Below are positions 41,541 through 51,392 of a DNA stretch of 64,000 bases, piece after piece. The translations under genes were made by a program, and so were the position numbers. Source of the DNA: Aliiroseovarius sediminilitoris (GTDB lineage Bacteria; Pseudomonadota; Alphaproteobacteria; Rhodobacterales; Rhodobacteraceae). A model generated the notes under the pieces. That model worked only from the letters and a program-made list of their open reading frames with translations, made no database searches and was not told the DNA's origin. Positions within the stretch are counted from its first letter, which is position 1. Each line of letters begins with the position of its first letter. Location: contig NZ_FOJB01000001.1 of assembly GCF_900109955.1 (NCBI RefSeq), positions 1,240,001 to 1,304,000 of the forward strand, given 5' to 3'.

Positions 41541-43184
41541 TCAGACCAGCCGCTCAATGTCTTTCGCCGCACGAACGAAATCAGCAAACAGCGGCGCCGG
41601 ATCAAAGGGTTTTGACTTCAGTTCCGGGTGGAACTGCACACCGACGAACCAGGGATGATCTTTCCATTCAACGATTTCCGGCAGCCGACCATCCGGCGAC
41701 ATGCCCGAGAAATGCAATCCGCATTCCTCCAGTTGTTTGCGGTATTTGGTGTCGACTTCATAGCGATGGCGGTGGCGTTCTTCGATGGTCGTCGCGCCAT
41801 AGATTTCGGCAACCTTCGATCCGTCGGCCAAAGTCGCGGTATAGGCGCCCAGCCGCATCGTGCCGCCCTTGTCGTCCGAGACTTTGCGTTTGACCTTGTA
41901 ATTACCCTGCACCCATTCCTTCAGGTGATAGACGACGGGGGTAAAGCGGGTTTCTCCGGCTTCGTGGTCGAATTCCTCCGATCCAGCATCCTCGATGCCC
42001 GCCACGTTGCGCGCGGCTTCGACCACTGCCATCTGCATCCCCAGACAAATGCCCAGATAAGGGATCTTGCGTTCACGGGCGAACTGTGCGGCCTTGATCT
42101 TGCCTTCGGTGCCACGCTCGCCGAACCCGCCGGGGACAAGGATCGCATGGAAACCTTCCAGATAGGGTGCCGGGTCTTCCTGCTCGAACAGTTCCGCATC
42201 CACCCATTCCAGTTTCACCCGCACACGGTTGGCCATGCCACCATGCATCAGGGCTTCCTTGATTGATTTATAGGCATCCTCAAGCTGGATATACTTGCCG
42301 ACCACCGCCACGCGCACTTCGCCTTCGGCGTTGTGGATGCGGTCTTCAACATCCTCCCAGCGGCGCAGATCAGGTTTGGGGGCGGGGGCGATCTGGAACG
42401 CGTCCAGCACGGCCTGATCCAACCCGACATTGTGGAACGCCATGGGCGCCTCATAGATCGACTTCAGGTCATATGCAGGTATCACAGCGTCAAGGCGGAC
42501 GTTACAGAACAGCGCGATCTTGGCACGCTCTTTTTCCGGGATAGGATGCTCGGCGCGACAGACCAGCACATCTGGCGCGATGCCGATCGAGCGCAGTTCC
42601 TTCACCGAGTGTTGGGTGGGCTTCGTCTTCAATTCGCCCGAGGCCGCCAGATAGGGCAGCAGGGTGAGGTGCATGAAAATACACTGACCACGCGGGCGTT
42701 CCTGGCTGAACTGACGGATCGCTTCAAAGAAGGGCAGGGCTTCGATATCGCCGACCGTGCCGCCGATTTCACACAGCATGAAGTCAACTTCATCATCACC
42801 GATTTCAATGAACTCTTTGATTTCATTGGTGACATGCGGAATTACCTGAATCGTTTTGCCCAGATAGTCGCCGCGTCGCTCTTTTTCCAACACATTGGTA
42901 TAGATGCGGCCCGACGAAACGGAATCGGTGGCGCGCGCCGCCACCCCGGTAAACCGTTCGTAATGCCCAAGGTCCAGGTCGGTTTCCGCCCCGTCATCGG
43001 TGACGAACACCTCGCCATGTTCAAACGGGCTCATCGTGCCGGGATCGACGTTCAGGTAGGGGTCGAGTTTGCGCATCCGCACCGAATAGCCGCGCGCCTG
43101 CAACAAGGCACCCAAGGCAGCGGCGGTCAGTCCCTTGCCCAATGAAGAAACCACACCGCCGGTGATGAAAATGTAACGTGCCAT
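41541..43184 (-). CDS. pyrG: CTP synthase
   Basis: Makes CTP from UTP, ATP and glutamine. The 547-residue protein has the N-terminal synthetase domain ([17 protein letters not shown], residues 5-21; [21 protein letters not shown]) and the C-terminal amidotransferase domain with the catalytic Cys in [11 protein letters not shown] and a C-terminal HPE. Length and motifs are standard. It lies 198 bases after secG on the same strand, an order common in alphaproteobacteria. The adjoining bases carry a weak hairpin with a T-run. Confidence 0.97.
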   Translation of the reverse strand: MARYIFITGGVVSSLGKGLTAAALGALLQARGYSVRMRKLDPYLNVDPGTMSPFEHGEVFVTDDGAETDLDLGHYERFTGVAARATDSVSSGRIYTNVLEKERRGDYLGKTIQVIPHVTNEIKEFIEIGDDEVDFMLCEIGGTVGDIEALPFFEAIRQFSQERPRGQCIFMHLTLLPYLAASGELKTKPTQHSVKELRSIGIAPDVLVCRAEHPIPEKERAKIALFCNVRLDAVIPAYDLKSIYEAPMAFHNVGLDQAVLDAFQIAPAPKPDLRRWEDVEDRIHNAEGEVRVAVVGKYIQLEDAYKSIKEALMHGGMANRVRVKLEWVDAELFEQEDPAPYLEGFHAILVPGGFGERGTEGKIKAAQFARERKIPYLGICLGMQMAVVEAARNVAGIEDAGSEEFDHEAGETRFTPVVYHLKEWVQGNYKVKRKVSDDKGGTMRLGAYTATLADGSKVAEIYGATTIEERHRHRYEVDTKYRKQLEECGLHFSGMSPDGRLPEIVEWKDHPWFVGVQFHPELKSKPFDPAPLFADFVRAAKDIERLV

Positions 43185-43259
43185 GCGTCAGGCTGCCCCC
43201 GTGAAACCGGCGCCTCTGCGCCTTTGGATTTTGGTTTTCGAACTCTGCGTGCGGCCACG

Positions 43260-43291
43260 AAAAAAGCCCCGGCGAATCCGTTGTCCACGGG
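43260..43291 (-). terminator. weak terminator candidate after secG
   Basis: Minus strand: CCCG...CGGGG with a long loop followed by six T, between the secG stop and the pyrG start. The stem is only four to five pairs, so it probably thins rather than stops transcription into pyrG. Confidence 0.35.
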
Positions 43292-43382
43292 ATTAAAGAC
43301 ATAATCGATTCCGGTCCCCCGCGCAACCAGATCGCAAGATGATGGGGCGGAAAATCCGCCCTGCCTCAAGGTCTTGTGGGTA

Positions 43383-43766
43383 TCAGTCCGCGCGGGGCGG
43401 GGTCAGGCTGTCATCCGCGCTACTCGGAGGCAGCAGGTCGGACACGTCAGGCGTGACAGGTGCGTCGGGGCTTGCGGCACCGTCAACGGCAGGGGCTTCG
43501 ATCCCCAGCGTATCCACAACCGAACTGTCAGCCGAGTTCTTCGCCGCAATCACCGTCAGGGTGATCGAGGTGCCGAGAAACGCAATGGCAAAGACCCAGG
43601 TCAGTTTGCCCAACGCGGTGGCTGCTCCGCGTGATGACATTACGCCACCACCACCGCCACCGCCACCGCCGATGCCCAAACCGCCACCTTCCGAGCGCTG
43701 CAAAAGCACGATCCCGATCAGGCCAAGGGCCAGGATCAGGTGAATGACGAGGATGACGTTTTCCAT
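43383..43766 (-). CDS. secG: preprotein translocase subunit SecG
   Basis: SecG assists the SecYEG channel. The 127-residue protein has two transmembrane helices (about residues 3-22 and 52-72), the Leu-Gln-Arg turn (VLLQRSEGGGLG) and the family's glycine-rich loop, here an unusually long run of nine consecutive Gly around residues 34-42, before MSSRGAA. The C-terminal tail is acidic and Pro-rich as in other Rhodobacterales. The ATG at 43766 gives the usual MENVILVIHL; an in-frame ATG 11 codons earlier is less likely. Confidence 0.93.
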   Translation of the reverse strand: MENVILVIHLILALGLIGIVLLQRSEGGGLGIGGGGGGGGGVMSSRGAATALGKLTWVFAIAFLGTSITLTVIAAKNSADSSVVDTLGIEAPAVDGAASPDAPVTPDVSDLLPPSSADDSLTPPRAD

Positions 43767-43964
43767 AAGGGACGCTTCCGTGGCTGGGGGTTCGTTCAAT
43801 CTGCGGGGCTATGTAGGGGAAAAGCCGAAGGGGTGCAAGAAGCGTGGCGCCTCATTATGTGAATACTTCCCGCGTTTATCCGTTCACATGCGGATTACGG
43901 GTTTCACACAAAGGCATGTGCGGCTATGACCCTAGCGGGTTTTCTTTGAGACAGGAAATAGATC

Positions 43965-45260
43965 ATGGCCAATGTAGTCGTCGTAGGTGCCCAGTGGGGC
44001 GATGAGGGAAAGGGCAAGATCGTTGACTGGCTCAGCGAACGTGCCGATGTGATCGCGCGCTTTCAAGGCGGCCACAATGCGGGCCATACGCTGGTTGTGG
44101 ACGGCAAGGTCTATAAGCTGCACGCCCTGCCGTCCGGTGTCGTGCGCGGCGGGAAATTGTCGGTGATCGGCAATGGTGTCGTGCTGGATCCCTGGCATCT
44201 TTTGACCGAGATCGAAACGATTACCGGGCAAGGGGTCGAGATCTCGCCGGATACGTTGATGATTGCCGAAAACACGCCGCTGATATTGCCGTTCCACGGT
44301 GAATTGGATCGCGCGCGGGAAGAGGCGGCATCGAAAGGCACCAAGATCGGCACCACCGGGCGCGGCATCGGCCCGTGCTACGAAGACAAGGTGGGGCGTC
44401 GTGCCATCCGCGTCGCCGATCTGGCTGATGAGGTCACGCTTGAAACCCGCGTGGACCGTGCCCTTCAGCACCACGACCCGCTGCGCAAGGGATTGGGGAT
44501 CGCCCCGATTGACCGGGACGCCCTGATCGCCCTTCTGAAAGAAGTGGCCCCGAAAATTCTGCGTTTCGCAGCCCCGGTCTGGAAAGTGTTGAATGAAAAG
44601 CGCAAAGCGGGCAAACGTATTTTGTTTGAAGGGGCGCAGGGTGCACTTCTGGACATCGACTTCGGCACCTATCCGTTCGTCACCTCGTCGAACGTGATCG
44701 CCGGGCAGGCAGCCACGGGCGTGGGCATCGGCCCCGGTTCGATCGACTATGTGCTGGGTATCGTGAAAGCATACACCACCCGTGTGGGCGAAGGTCCGTT
44801 CCCAACCGAGTTGGACGATGATGACGGCCAGCGCCTTGGCGAACGTGGCCATGAATTCGGCACCACGACCGGGCGCAAACGCCGCTGCGGCTGGTTCGAC
44901 GCGGCGCTGGTGCGCCAGACCTGTGCGACCTCGGGTGTGTCGGGCATTTCGCTGACCAAGCTCGACGTTTTGGACGGGTTCGAAACGCTGAAAATCTGCG
45001 TCGGATACGAGCTGGACGGCAAGCGGATGGACTATTTGCCGACCGCGGAAAACGAACAGGCCCGCTGCGCGCCAATCTACGAAGAAATGCCGGGCTGGTC
45101 CGAAACGACCGAGGGCGCGCGCAGTTGGAACGATCTGCCCGCCAACGCGATCAAATATGTGAAACGCGTGGAAGAGCTGATCGACTGCCCCGTCGCCCTT
45201 CTGTCCACCAGCCCGGAACGGGACGACACCATTCTTGTCACCGACCCGTTCGCGGATTGA
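43965..45260 (+). CDS. purA: adenylosuccinate synthetase
   Basis: GTP-dependent joining of IMP and aspartate, first step to AMP. The 431-residue protein has [20 protein letters not shown] (residues 7-26), GGHNAGHTL (IMP site), [13 protein letters not shown], and [15 protein letters not shown]. Start [17 protein letters not shown] is standard, with GACAGGAAA ahead. The leader carries a possible hairpin (ATCCG...CGGAT, 43878-43895). The small DUF2842 gene follows after six bases and a strong terminator closes the pair. Confidence 0.97.
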   Translation: MANVVVVGAQWGDEGKGKIVDWLSERADVIARFQGGHNAGHTLVVDGKVYKLHALPSGVVRGGKLSVIGNGVVLDPWHLLTEIETITGQGVEISPDTLMIAENTPLILPFHGELDRAREEAASKGTKIGTTGRGIGPCYEDKVGRRAIRVADLADEVTLETRVDRALQHHDPLRKGLGIAPIDRDALIALLKEVAPKILRFAAPVWKVLNEKRKAGKRILFEGAQGALLDIDFGTYPFVTSSNVIAGQAATGVGIGPGSIDYVLGIVKAYTTRVGEGPFPTELDDDDGQRLGERGHEFGTTTGRKRRCGWFDAALVRQTCATSGVSGISLTKLDVLDGFETLKICVGYELDGKRMDYLPTAENEQARCAPIYEEMPGWSETTEGARSWNDLPANAIKYVKRVEELIDCPVALLSTSPERDDTILVTDPFAD

Positions 45261-45266
45261 TCGACA

Positions 45267-45545
45267 ATGGCATTGGGATACAAAGCACGTAAGCGCCTGT
45301 CTTTGCTGGTTTTACTGGTGGGGTTGCCACTATACATTCTTGTGGCGGTGAAGGTGGTCAGCCTGTTTGACCGCCCGCCGATCCTAATGGAGCTGCTGGT
45401 CTATATCGTGCTTGGTTTTTTGTGGATGATCCCGCTGCGAAAGGTGTTTCTGGGCGTGGGCAAGCCCGACCCGGATGCCGATCCGGACAGCTATCCGCAT
45501 GATCCGGTGGACGCCGAGGAGGAGAAGCGCGGCACAAAGAAATAA
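45267..45545 (+). CDS. DUF2842 membrane protein
   Basis: A 92-residue protein with two transmembrane helices (about residues 11-31, LSLLVLLVGLPLYILVAVKVV, and 40-58, MELLVYIVLGFLWMIPL) and a charged, Asp-rich C-terminal tail. This is the DUF2842 pattern found in Rhodobacterales and relatives, without known function. It starts six bases after purA, so it is in the same transcript. Confidence 0.82.
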   Translation: MALGYKARKRLSLLVLLVGLPLYILVAVKVVSLFDRPPILMELLVYIVLGFLWMIPLRKVFLGVGKPDPDADPDSYPHDPVDAEEEKRGTKK

Positions 45546-45576
45546 CGAACTATCCGCCAAGCCCCTAAAACAAAAG

Positions 45577-45604
45577 CACGACCCCTAAGGGGCCGTGTTT
45601 TTTT
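45577..45604. terminator. bidirectional rho-independent terminator
   Basis: CACG-A-CCCC, loop TAA, GGGG-C-CGTG, then seven T on the plus strand; the minus strand side has TTTTGTTTT. It closes purA-DUF2842 on the plus strand and probably the convergent acidic-protein gene on the minus strand. Confidence 0.88.
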
Positions 45605-45621
45605 AGTTAAATTTTAACAGG

Positions 45622-47649
45622 TTAGGCTGATTGGCGTCCGCTTTCATCGGTTGCGTCGCCTTCCGCAAGGGCAAAGCGGCCCGGTGCAATCTTGCTGATA
45701 CGACCTTCACGCAACAGACGACCAAACGCGCGCAAGGCTTCTTCGCGCGAGATGCCACCATTGACGTTCAGCGCGACGACCAACCGCATCACATGCGGGC
45801 GGCTGAACTGCGGCATTCCCTGAACTTTCGTGGCATAGGTGGCAGCAGCCTCCATCAAGCCCGTCATGTCCGAGGCATCGGCCCCATTCACATAGGCCGC
45901 GAACCCATCCTGAGAGGGGTCTGCCGAGACGGCACCGAAGGTTTTGCCGGCACCATCAACAGGTGCCTGCCCGGCGACGGTTTCCGCCTTGCTGCCGGGT
46001 TTGCGGCTGACACGGCGCGGGCGCACGATCCGCACGGCCTTGTTGCCCTTTGCATCGGTGTCCGCGTCTTCATCGGTATCGCGAATGGCATCGACGCGCT
46101 GCTCTGACACCAGAACCAGCGGGGCCATACGCAACGAATTGCCCTTCGACTCGGTGTTTTCGGGACGCTTCGGGCGGACGGCGCGGGCCAGGTCTTCGCG
46201 ATACGGGTCTTCTTCGTGTTCTTCGTCCTCGACCTCACCGGCATCTTCATCAGCGCGTTTTGCTTGCACGGCGGCTTTCAGATGTTCGATCGAGTTGCGG
46301 CGGCGCGAAACTTCCTGGCTGTCCATCTTGTCGTTGGTTTCAGCCAGAATCCGGTTCAAAGTCTCGTCGCTTTGATCGGCGGCGCCGTTGTCAAACACCT
46401 GCTCGCGACGTTCGCGGCGCGCTTCGGTTTTGACCTCGTGGTCAATCATGTTCAGCAGTTTCAGGGTCGAGTGATCGTTCTGATCGCCGTCGTCGGGGCT
46501 CCCGTCATCCTGTTCTGCGTCATCAGAGTCCAGAACGGTCGCGTCTTCCACGTCTTTCGGTGTAACGGTCAGTTCTTCAACGCCATCCTCGCGCCGCATC
46601 CGCTTCACACGCACAACACGATTGACGGGGCGCAAAGCCTCTGGTTCGTCGTCGAAGGTGTTTTCCAGAACATTGGTGACGCCGTCTTCGATGTCCAGAT
46701 CAGCATCGTCTTCATCGTCATAGCTGGCGTCCGCTTCGGCCACGTCTTGGTCGGCCTGATCGCCTTGTGCATTCAGTTGGGACAGAATGGCGTCAACATC
46801 TTCATCTGTGTCAGTACGGACGCTGGCATCCGCGCTCAGAACCAACGGACCATCTGTGGATGAGGCTTCGTCAGAGACCTCTTCAGTTGCGTCCGGCTGT
46901 GCGTCTGCTTCCTGTGCTTCGTCCTGATCAACCGTGGCGTCGATGACGGCGCTTTCCGCCGCAACGTCTTTCTTGTCGGCGTCATAAAACGGCTCGACAT
47001 CCGGGTCGTCCGAGAAATCGTCCAAGCTGGCGTCGTTTGCAACGGCGCGAATACGATCCAGCTTTGCTTCCGCACTGTCATCGTCCAAATCGGCCGGGGC
47101 GTGCGTGGCGGCTTCTTCCGCCATATGTTCAAAATTGTCGTGTTCCGCATTGCCAGCGTTTTCGGTGGCGTCCTCGGCGACCGGTTGGTCCGCGTCTTGC
47201 TTGACCTCTGCATGACGATCTTCAGCGGGAGCTTCTTCTGCCGGGGCAGCTTTTTCTGTCTCTGCGGCTTCGGCAGTGTCTTCTTCGGCCGCTTCGTCTG
47301 CCGGAGTGTCCGCCTGATCTTCTGCATCATCATTCAGCAGCGCCTGACCGGCCACCACCGTGGCTCCGGTCTTGGTCACAGCAGGCAGGGCCGAGCCTTC
47401 CTGACGCAGAACAACTCCATCGTCCTCCACCCGAGCCTGAACGCGTTTCTGAATTTCGCGTTCGGCAATACGGTGAAGCACCTCGGCATCCGGCGTCGGG
47501 GGTTCCGCACCGAAATAGCGGTCATCCGCTGCCAGATCGCGAAAATACTCCGCGATGGACTTCATGGTGCCAAATGGCTCGTCGAATCCTTCAAGCGTGC
47601 ACGAAAAAGTGCCATAGGATACAGTGAGGATTTTGCTGTTGCTCACCAT
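45622..47649 (-). CDS. large acidic protein with conserved ends, unknown function
   Basis: A 675-residue soluble protein in three parts. The N-terminal 95 residues look folded ([38 protein letters not shown], then [15 protein letters not shown]). A long middle (about 95-400) is low-complexity and strongly acidic, full of Asp, Glu and Ala, likely disordered. A basic patch ([15 protein letters not shown], about 535-550) precedes a C-terminal domain (about 612-661) whose order helix, [17 protein letters not shown], then a hairpin-like [10 protein letters not shown] resembles a winged helix. No signal peptide or membrane segment. I have seen similar N termini in Rhodobacterales annotations without a function. 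Divergent from thiamine pyrophosphokinase. Confidence 0.8.
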   Translation of the reverse strand: MVSNSKILTVSYGTFSCTLEGFDEPFGTMKSIAEYFRDLAADDRYFGAEPPTPDAEVLHRIAEREIQKRVQARVEDDGVVLRQEGSALPAVTKTGATVVAGQALLNDDAEDQADTPADEAAEEDTAEAAETEKAAPAEEAPAEDRHAEVKQDADQPVAEDATENAGNAEHDNFEHMAEEAATHAPADLDDDSAEAKLDRIRAVANDASLDDFSDDPDVEPFYDADKKDVAAESAVIDATVDQDEAQEADAQPDATEEVSDEASSTDGPLVLSADASVRTDTDEDVDAILSQLNAQGDQADQDVAEADASYDDEDDADLDIEDGVTNVLENTFDDEPEALRPVNRVVRVKRMRREDGVEELTVTPKDVEDATVLDSDDAEQDDGSPDDGDQNDHSTLKLLNMIDHEVKTEARRERREQVFDNGAADQSDETLNRILAETNDKMDSQEVSRRRNSIEHLKAAVQAKRADEDAGEVEDEEHEEDPYREDLARAVRPKRPENTESKGNSLRMAPLVLVSEQRVDAIRDTDEDADTDAKGNKAVRIVRPRRVSRKPGSKAETVAGQAPVDGAGKTFGAVSADPSQDGFAAYVNGADASDMTGLMEAAATYATKVQGMPQFSRPHVMRLVVALNVNGGISREEALRAFGRLLREGRISKIAPGRFALAEGDATDESGRQSA

Positions 47650-47785
47650 TGATAACTCACTTTCTCCTCCGAAACTGCGCAGGTATACACCACCCTACAT
47701 CGTTCCGGGAACTTAAACAAAGCCGTGAAAACCACGGTATTTTTTCCGGACAAGTCCGTTCTTAAAATCAGATTGGGAGACAATT

Positions 47786-48463
47786 GTGTCCATAATGAGA
47801 TATTTTCGTCAATTTTCCCACAATGTGACTTTGCTGGGCGGCGGTGCTGTGAATCCGGCGACACTTTCGCACTGTCTGAGCCTTGCGCCAGAGCTTGTCG
47901 CGGCGGATGGCGGTGCGGATCAGGCGTTGGAAATGGGGCATGTGCCCGTGGTCGTGGCCGGCGATATGGATTCGGTGTCGGACCGGGCGCGCAAGGTGAT
48001 CGGTGCGGATCGGTTCGTTGACACCCCGGACCAGAATCGCACGGATTTCCACAAAACGCTTGATCTGATCGACGCGCCGGTGGTCCTGGGGGTCGGGTTC
48101 ATGGGCAAGCGGCTGGATCACGAACTGGCCTGCTATAACACCTTGGTGCGGCTGCCGGAAAAGCGGGTCATACTGGTAGGCGAGGTGGACATTTGCTTCC
48201 ATCTGTCCGCGCCGCTTACAATGTCGTTGCCCATTGGCACCCGGTTTTCGCTGTTTCCCATGGCCAAGGTGAAAGTGAGCGGCACAGGCCTGGTCTGGCC
48301 GGTGGAAGATCTTGAAATGTCGCCTTGGGGTATGATCGGCACATCGAATGAAACCAACGCGACGAAAGTTACCGTCGAGGCTGATGGCCCTGGTCTTCTG
48401 GTGATCCTGCCGCGCGCCCAATTGACCGATGCCATTGCGGTTTTGACCCCGCCTAAAGCCTAG
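47786..48463 (+). CDS. thiamine pyrophosphokinase
   Basis: Transfers pyrophosphate from ATP to thiamine to make thiamine diphosphate, the cofactor of transketolase and the oxoacid oxidoreductase in this window. The 225-residue protein has AADGGADQAL (about 39-48), GDMDSVSDRA (58-67), DQNRTDFHKTLDLI (81-94) and GKRLDHELACYNTL, the Asp-rich catalytic set of the family. The GTG at 47786 is chosen because GGGAGA lies five bases ahead; the ATG three codons later has no site at proper distance. Confidence 0.88.
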   Translation: MSIMRYFRQFSHNVTLLGGGAVNPATLSHCLSLAPELVAADGGADQALEMGHVPVVVAGDMDSVSDRARKVIGADRFVDTPDQNRTDFHKTLDLIDAPVVLGVGFMGKRLDHELACYNTLVRLPEKRVILVGEVDICFHLSAPLTMSLPIGTRFSLFPMAKVKVSGTGLVWPVEDLEMSPWGMIGTSNETNATKVTVEADGPGLLVILPRAQLTDAIAVLTPPKA

Positions 48464-49839
48464 CAGTTCGGGACGTTCACGGCCAAACCGCCAAGGGACG
48501 TCTCTTTATACTTTTCCGACATGTCCTGCCCGGTTTCGAACATCGTCTTGATGCAGGCATCCAGTGGCACAAGATGGGTGCCATCGCCGCGCAGGGCCAG
48601 TGACGCGGCAGACACCGCCTTGATCGCGCCAAGCCCGTTGCGCTCGATACAAGGCACCTGCACAAGCCCGCGCACGGGGTCGCAGGTCAGACCCAGATGG
48701 TGCTCCAAAGCAATCTCGGCGGCATTTTCAACCTGCATCGGCGTGCCGCCCATCACGGCGCACAGCCCGGCGGCGGCCATGGCGCTGGCCGATCCAACCT
48801 CGGCCTGACACCCCGCTTCCGCGCCAGAAATAGATGCGTTGTGTTTCACGATCCCGCCAATCGCCGAAGCTGTCAGAAGAAATTCATGCACCCGCGACGG
48901 CACCGCGCCCGGCACATGATTCAGCCAATAACGAACAACCGCGGGCAAGACCCCCGCCGCACCGTTGGTCGGGCTGGTTACAACCTGCCCACCTGCGGCG
49001 TTTTCTTCATTCACCGCCATGGCATAGACGCTCATCCAATCGTTGATGATATGCGGGGCGGACAGGTTCATCCCCTGTTCCGCCATCAGGCTGTCATGGA
49101 TCGCCTTCGCGCGGCGGCGCACCAGAAGGCCACCCGGCAGGATTCCATCCTGCGCCAATCCGCGGTCAATGCACCGGTTCATCGCATCCCAAATCCGGTC
49201 CAGCCCTTCGGCAAGCGCGGTTGGACCCATGTGTTCCAACTCGTTTTCGCGCTTCATATCGGCGATGGATTTGCCGGACTCTTGGGCCATCTCAAGCATC
49301 TGGGCGGCAGTGTCGAATGGATAGGGATGCCGCTTGGCATCGCGCACGTCCAACACCGCCTCGCGTGCCTGTTCGGCTTCGGTCACGACAAAGCCGCCGC
49401 CGATGGAATAGTAAGTCTCGCGCACCACCACATCGCCCTGAGCGTCAGTGGCCATCAGTTGCATCCCGTTGGCGTGACCCGGCAGGGGCGTTTCATAATC
49501 GAAGATCAGGTCGGTCTTTGGGACAAAGGCCAAGGTGCCCAATCCCACAGGACTGACAGTGCCGGTGCGGTCGATCTCGGCCAACGTGGCTTCGGCGCTG
49601 ATGTGGTCATAGCTGTCAGGCAGAAAACCGGCCAGGCCAAGAATGGTTGCCCGATCAGTCGCGTGACCCACTCCGGTAAAGGCAAGCGACCCGTGCAAAG
49701 AGGCGCGCAATCCCTGCACCTTGAAGGGTTGGGCGCGCAGATGGTCCAGAAATCGCCCCGCTGCGACCATTGGGCCCATGGTATGGGATGAACTGGGGCC
49801 GACCCCGATTTTGAACATGTCAAAGACAGACAGGAACAT
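48460..49839 (-). CDS. sdaA: L-serine ammonia-lyase, single-chain iron-sulfur type
   Basis: Deaminates L-serine to pyruvate using a [4Fe-4S] cluster. The 459-residue protein is the fused beta-alpha form: [13 protein letters not shown] (residues 12-24) in the beta part, and [35 protein letters not shown] and [17 protein letters not shown] in the alpha part, which supply the cluster cysteines. GAGG precedes the ATG at 49839. It is convergent with thiamine pyrophosphokinase, the stops overlapping by four bases. Confidence 0.96.
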   Translation of the reverse strand: MFLSVFDMFKIGVGPSSSHTMGPMVAAGRFLDHLRAQPFKVQGLRASLHGSLAFTGVGHATDRATILGLAGFLPDSYDHISAEATLAEIDRTGTVSPVGLGTLAFVPKTDLIFDYETPLPGHANGMQLMATDAQGDVVVRETYYSIGGGFVVTEAEQAREAVLDVRDAKRHPYPFDTAAQMLEMAQESGKSIADMKRENELEHMGPTALAEGLDRIWDAMNRCIDRGLAQDGILPGGLLVRRRAKAIHDSLMAEQGMNLSAPHIINDWMSVYAMAVNEENAAGGQVVTSPTNGAAGVLPAVVRYWLNHVPGAVPSRVHEFLLTASAIGGIVKHNASISGAEAGCQAEVGSASAMAAAGLCAVMGGTPMQVENAAEIALEHHLGLTCDPVRGLVQVPCIERNGLGAIKAVSAASLALRGDGTHLVPLDACIKTMFETGQDMSEKYKETSLGGLAVNVPNC

Positions 49840-49919
49840 TGTGACCTCGTTCGATTGCAGGTTGGATCAGATTGATCATTTCACACCGGGATGTCAGCGC
49901 AAAAGCGACGCTTTTTGCT

Positions 49920-50273
49920 TCAGTCCGGCCGGGTCAGCACAAAAGCTGCCCCTGCGCCCATCAAAACAGCCTGCGCCAGCAATACCAGCGGTGGCGCGCC
50001 AAGGATCAGCGATACGACGAACACCAGTGCCATCATGAAAACCGCAAGTGTTTTCGCCCGTGGCGAGATCGCGCCACGCTCTTCCCAATCCTTGATCGCG
50101 GGGCCGAAATGGGCGTGGTCGATCAACCATGCGCGCGCTTTCGGGCTGCCTTTGCCAAACGCGAAGGCGGCCACAAGTAGAAAAGGCGTGGTGGGCAGGA
50201 CGGGCAGGATGACCCCGATCAGTCCCAGCGCCACTGCGCTCCAGCCCAACACAATATAGACATATCTGCTCAT
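49920..50273 (-). CDS. DUF454 (YbaN) family inner-membrane protein
   Basis: A 117-residue protein with the YbaN signature GVILPVLPTTPFLLVAAFAF (about residues 20-39), SPKARAWLIDHAHFGPAIKDWEERGAI, then two further helices. It is a small inner-membrane family without known function. Eighty bases before sdaA on the same strand, so possibly co-transcribed with it. Divergent from rpiA. Confidence 0.88.
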   Translation of the reverse strand: MSRYVYIVLGWSAVALGLIGVILPVLPTTPFLLVAAFAFGKGSPKARAWLIDHAHFGPAIKDWEERGAISPRAKTLAVFMMALVFVVSLILGAPPLVLLAQAVLMGAGAAFVLTRPD

Positions 50274-50456
50274 CCTGAGGGAAGTCGCCCTTGCCAGAAA
50301 ATCGTTGCGTCAGCTTTGGGCGATGCCGGGGCGAATGTCCACCCGGCGGCAGGAAGGCGAAATTCGGCAACGTGCTGCGTTCCCTCTCGCCTCCCCCGGT
50401 CATGCGTTTTATAACGCTGACAACTCGAAACATGTGCCACAAGGGGAATCGCTGCC

Positions 50457-51239
50457 ATGTCCGGAGAACTTTCACCCATCGACACCGCCAAATTCGTCGC
50501 TGCCAAGCGGGCAGTTCAATATGTAGAAGACGGAATGCGCGTGGGGCTGGGCACCGGGTCCACCGCCGCCTGGATGGTGCGTTGCCTGGGCGAACGTGTT
50601 CGCAGCGAGGGGCTGAAGATCACTGGCGTGCCCACCAGCACCCGCACCGCCGAACTGGCGCGGCAGGTGGGGATCGAGGTGACAACGCTGGACGAGGCGA
50701 AATGGCTGGACCTGACCATTGATGGCACCGATGAATACGACCCGGATCTATGCCTGATAAAAGGGGGCGGCGGCGCGCATCTGCAGGAAAAGATCGTCGC
50801 CACGGCCTCGGACCGGATGGTGGTGATTGCCGATCCCACCAAAGGGGTCGACATGCTGGGTGCCTTCCCGCTGCCAATCGAGGTGATTCCCTTTGGCCTT
50901 CAAGCCACCAAGGGGCTGGTCGAAGAGCTGTTGGCCGCGATGGACGTTCTGGACAGCAAGGCCGTGCTGCGCGAAAAGGGCGGTGTTCCCTTCGTAACCG
51001 ACGAAGGCAATCACATCGTAGACCTGCACCTGAAACGTATTCAGGATCCGCGCAAGCTGTCCATGGTGCTGAATCAGGTGCCGGGCGTGGTCGAGAACGG
51101 GTTGTTCATCGACATTTGCGACGCGGTGGTCATCGGCCATGGCGATGGCCGGGTCGAGGTGATCGACATCAACGAAGGCACCCACGAAGAAGAGCGGATC
51201 GAGTTCGCAGACAGCGCGAATATTTTCGCAGATATTTGA
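50457..51239 (+). CDS. rpiA: ribose-5-phosphate isomerase A
   Basis: Interconverts ribose 5-phosphate and ribulose 5-phosphate. The 260-residue protein has GLGTGSTAAWMV (substrate phosphate loop, about 29-40), DGTDEYDPDLCLIKGGGGAH (catalytic Asp, about 92-111), and KGVDMLGAFPLPIEV. It supplies the same pathway as transketolase in this window. The next gene on the strand is glutathione reductase, 153 bases on. Confidence 0.96.
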   Translation: MSGELSPIDTAKFVAAKRAVQYVEDGMRVGLGTGSTAAWMVRCLGERVRSEGLKITGVPTSTRTAELARQVGIEVTTLDEAKWLDLTIDGTDEYDPDLCLIKGGGGAHLQEKIVATASDRMVVIADPTKGVDMLGAFPLPIEVIPFGLQATKGLVEELLAAMDVLDSKAVLREKGGVPFVTDEGNHIVDLHLKRIQDPRKLSMVLNQVPGVVENGLFIDICDAVVIGHGDGRVEVIDINEGTHEEERIEFADSANIFADI

Positions 51240-51392
51240 TCCCTCTGGCTATCTGTGGCGCAGGCTCGCTGCGCGCAAACGTGAACCATGTGACATAACT
51301 GGCTCTGGAAGTCCGACGGCGTTGCCCATAGCTTCTGCCGCAATGTGATTTGCGCCCTGACGATATGGTCGGGGCTGGAAAGGCGAATGGAT

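Noticed and set aside
43660-43685. Simple repeat of GGT/GGC codons
   Set aside because: It is the glycine-rich loop of SecG, in frame and expected for the family, although longer than usual.
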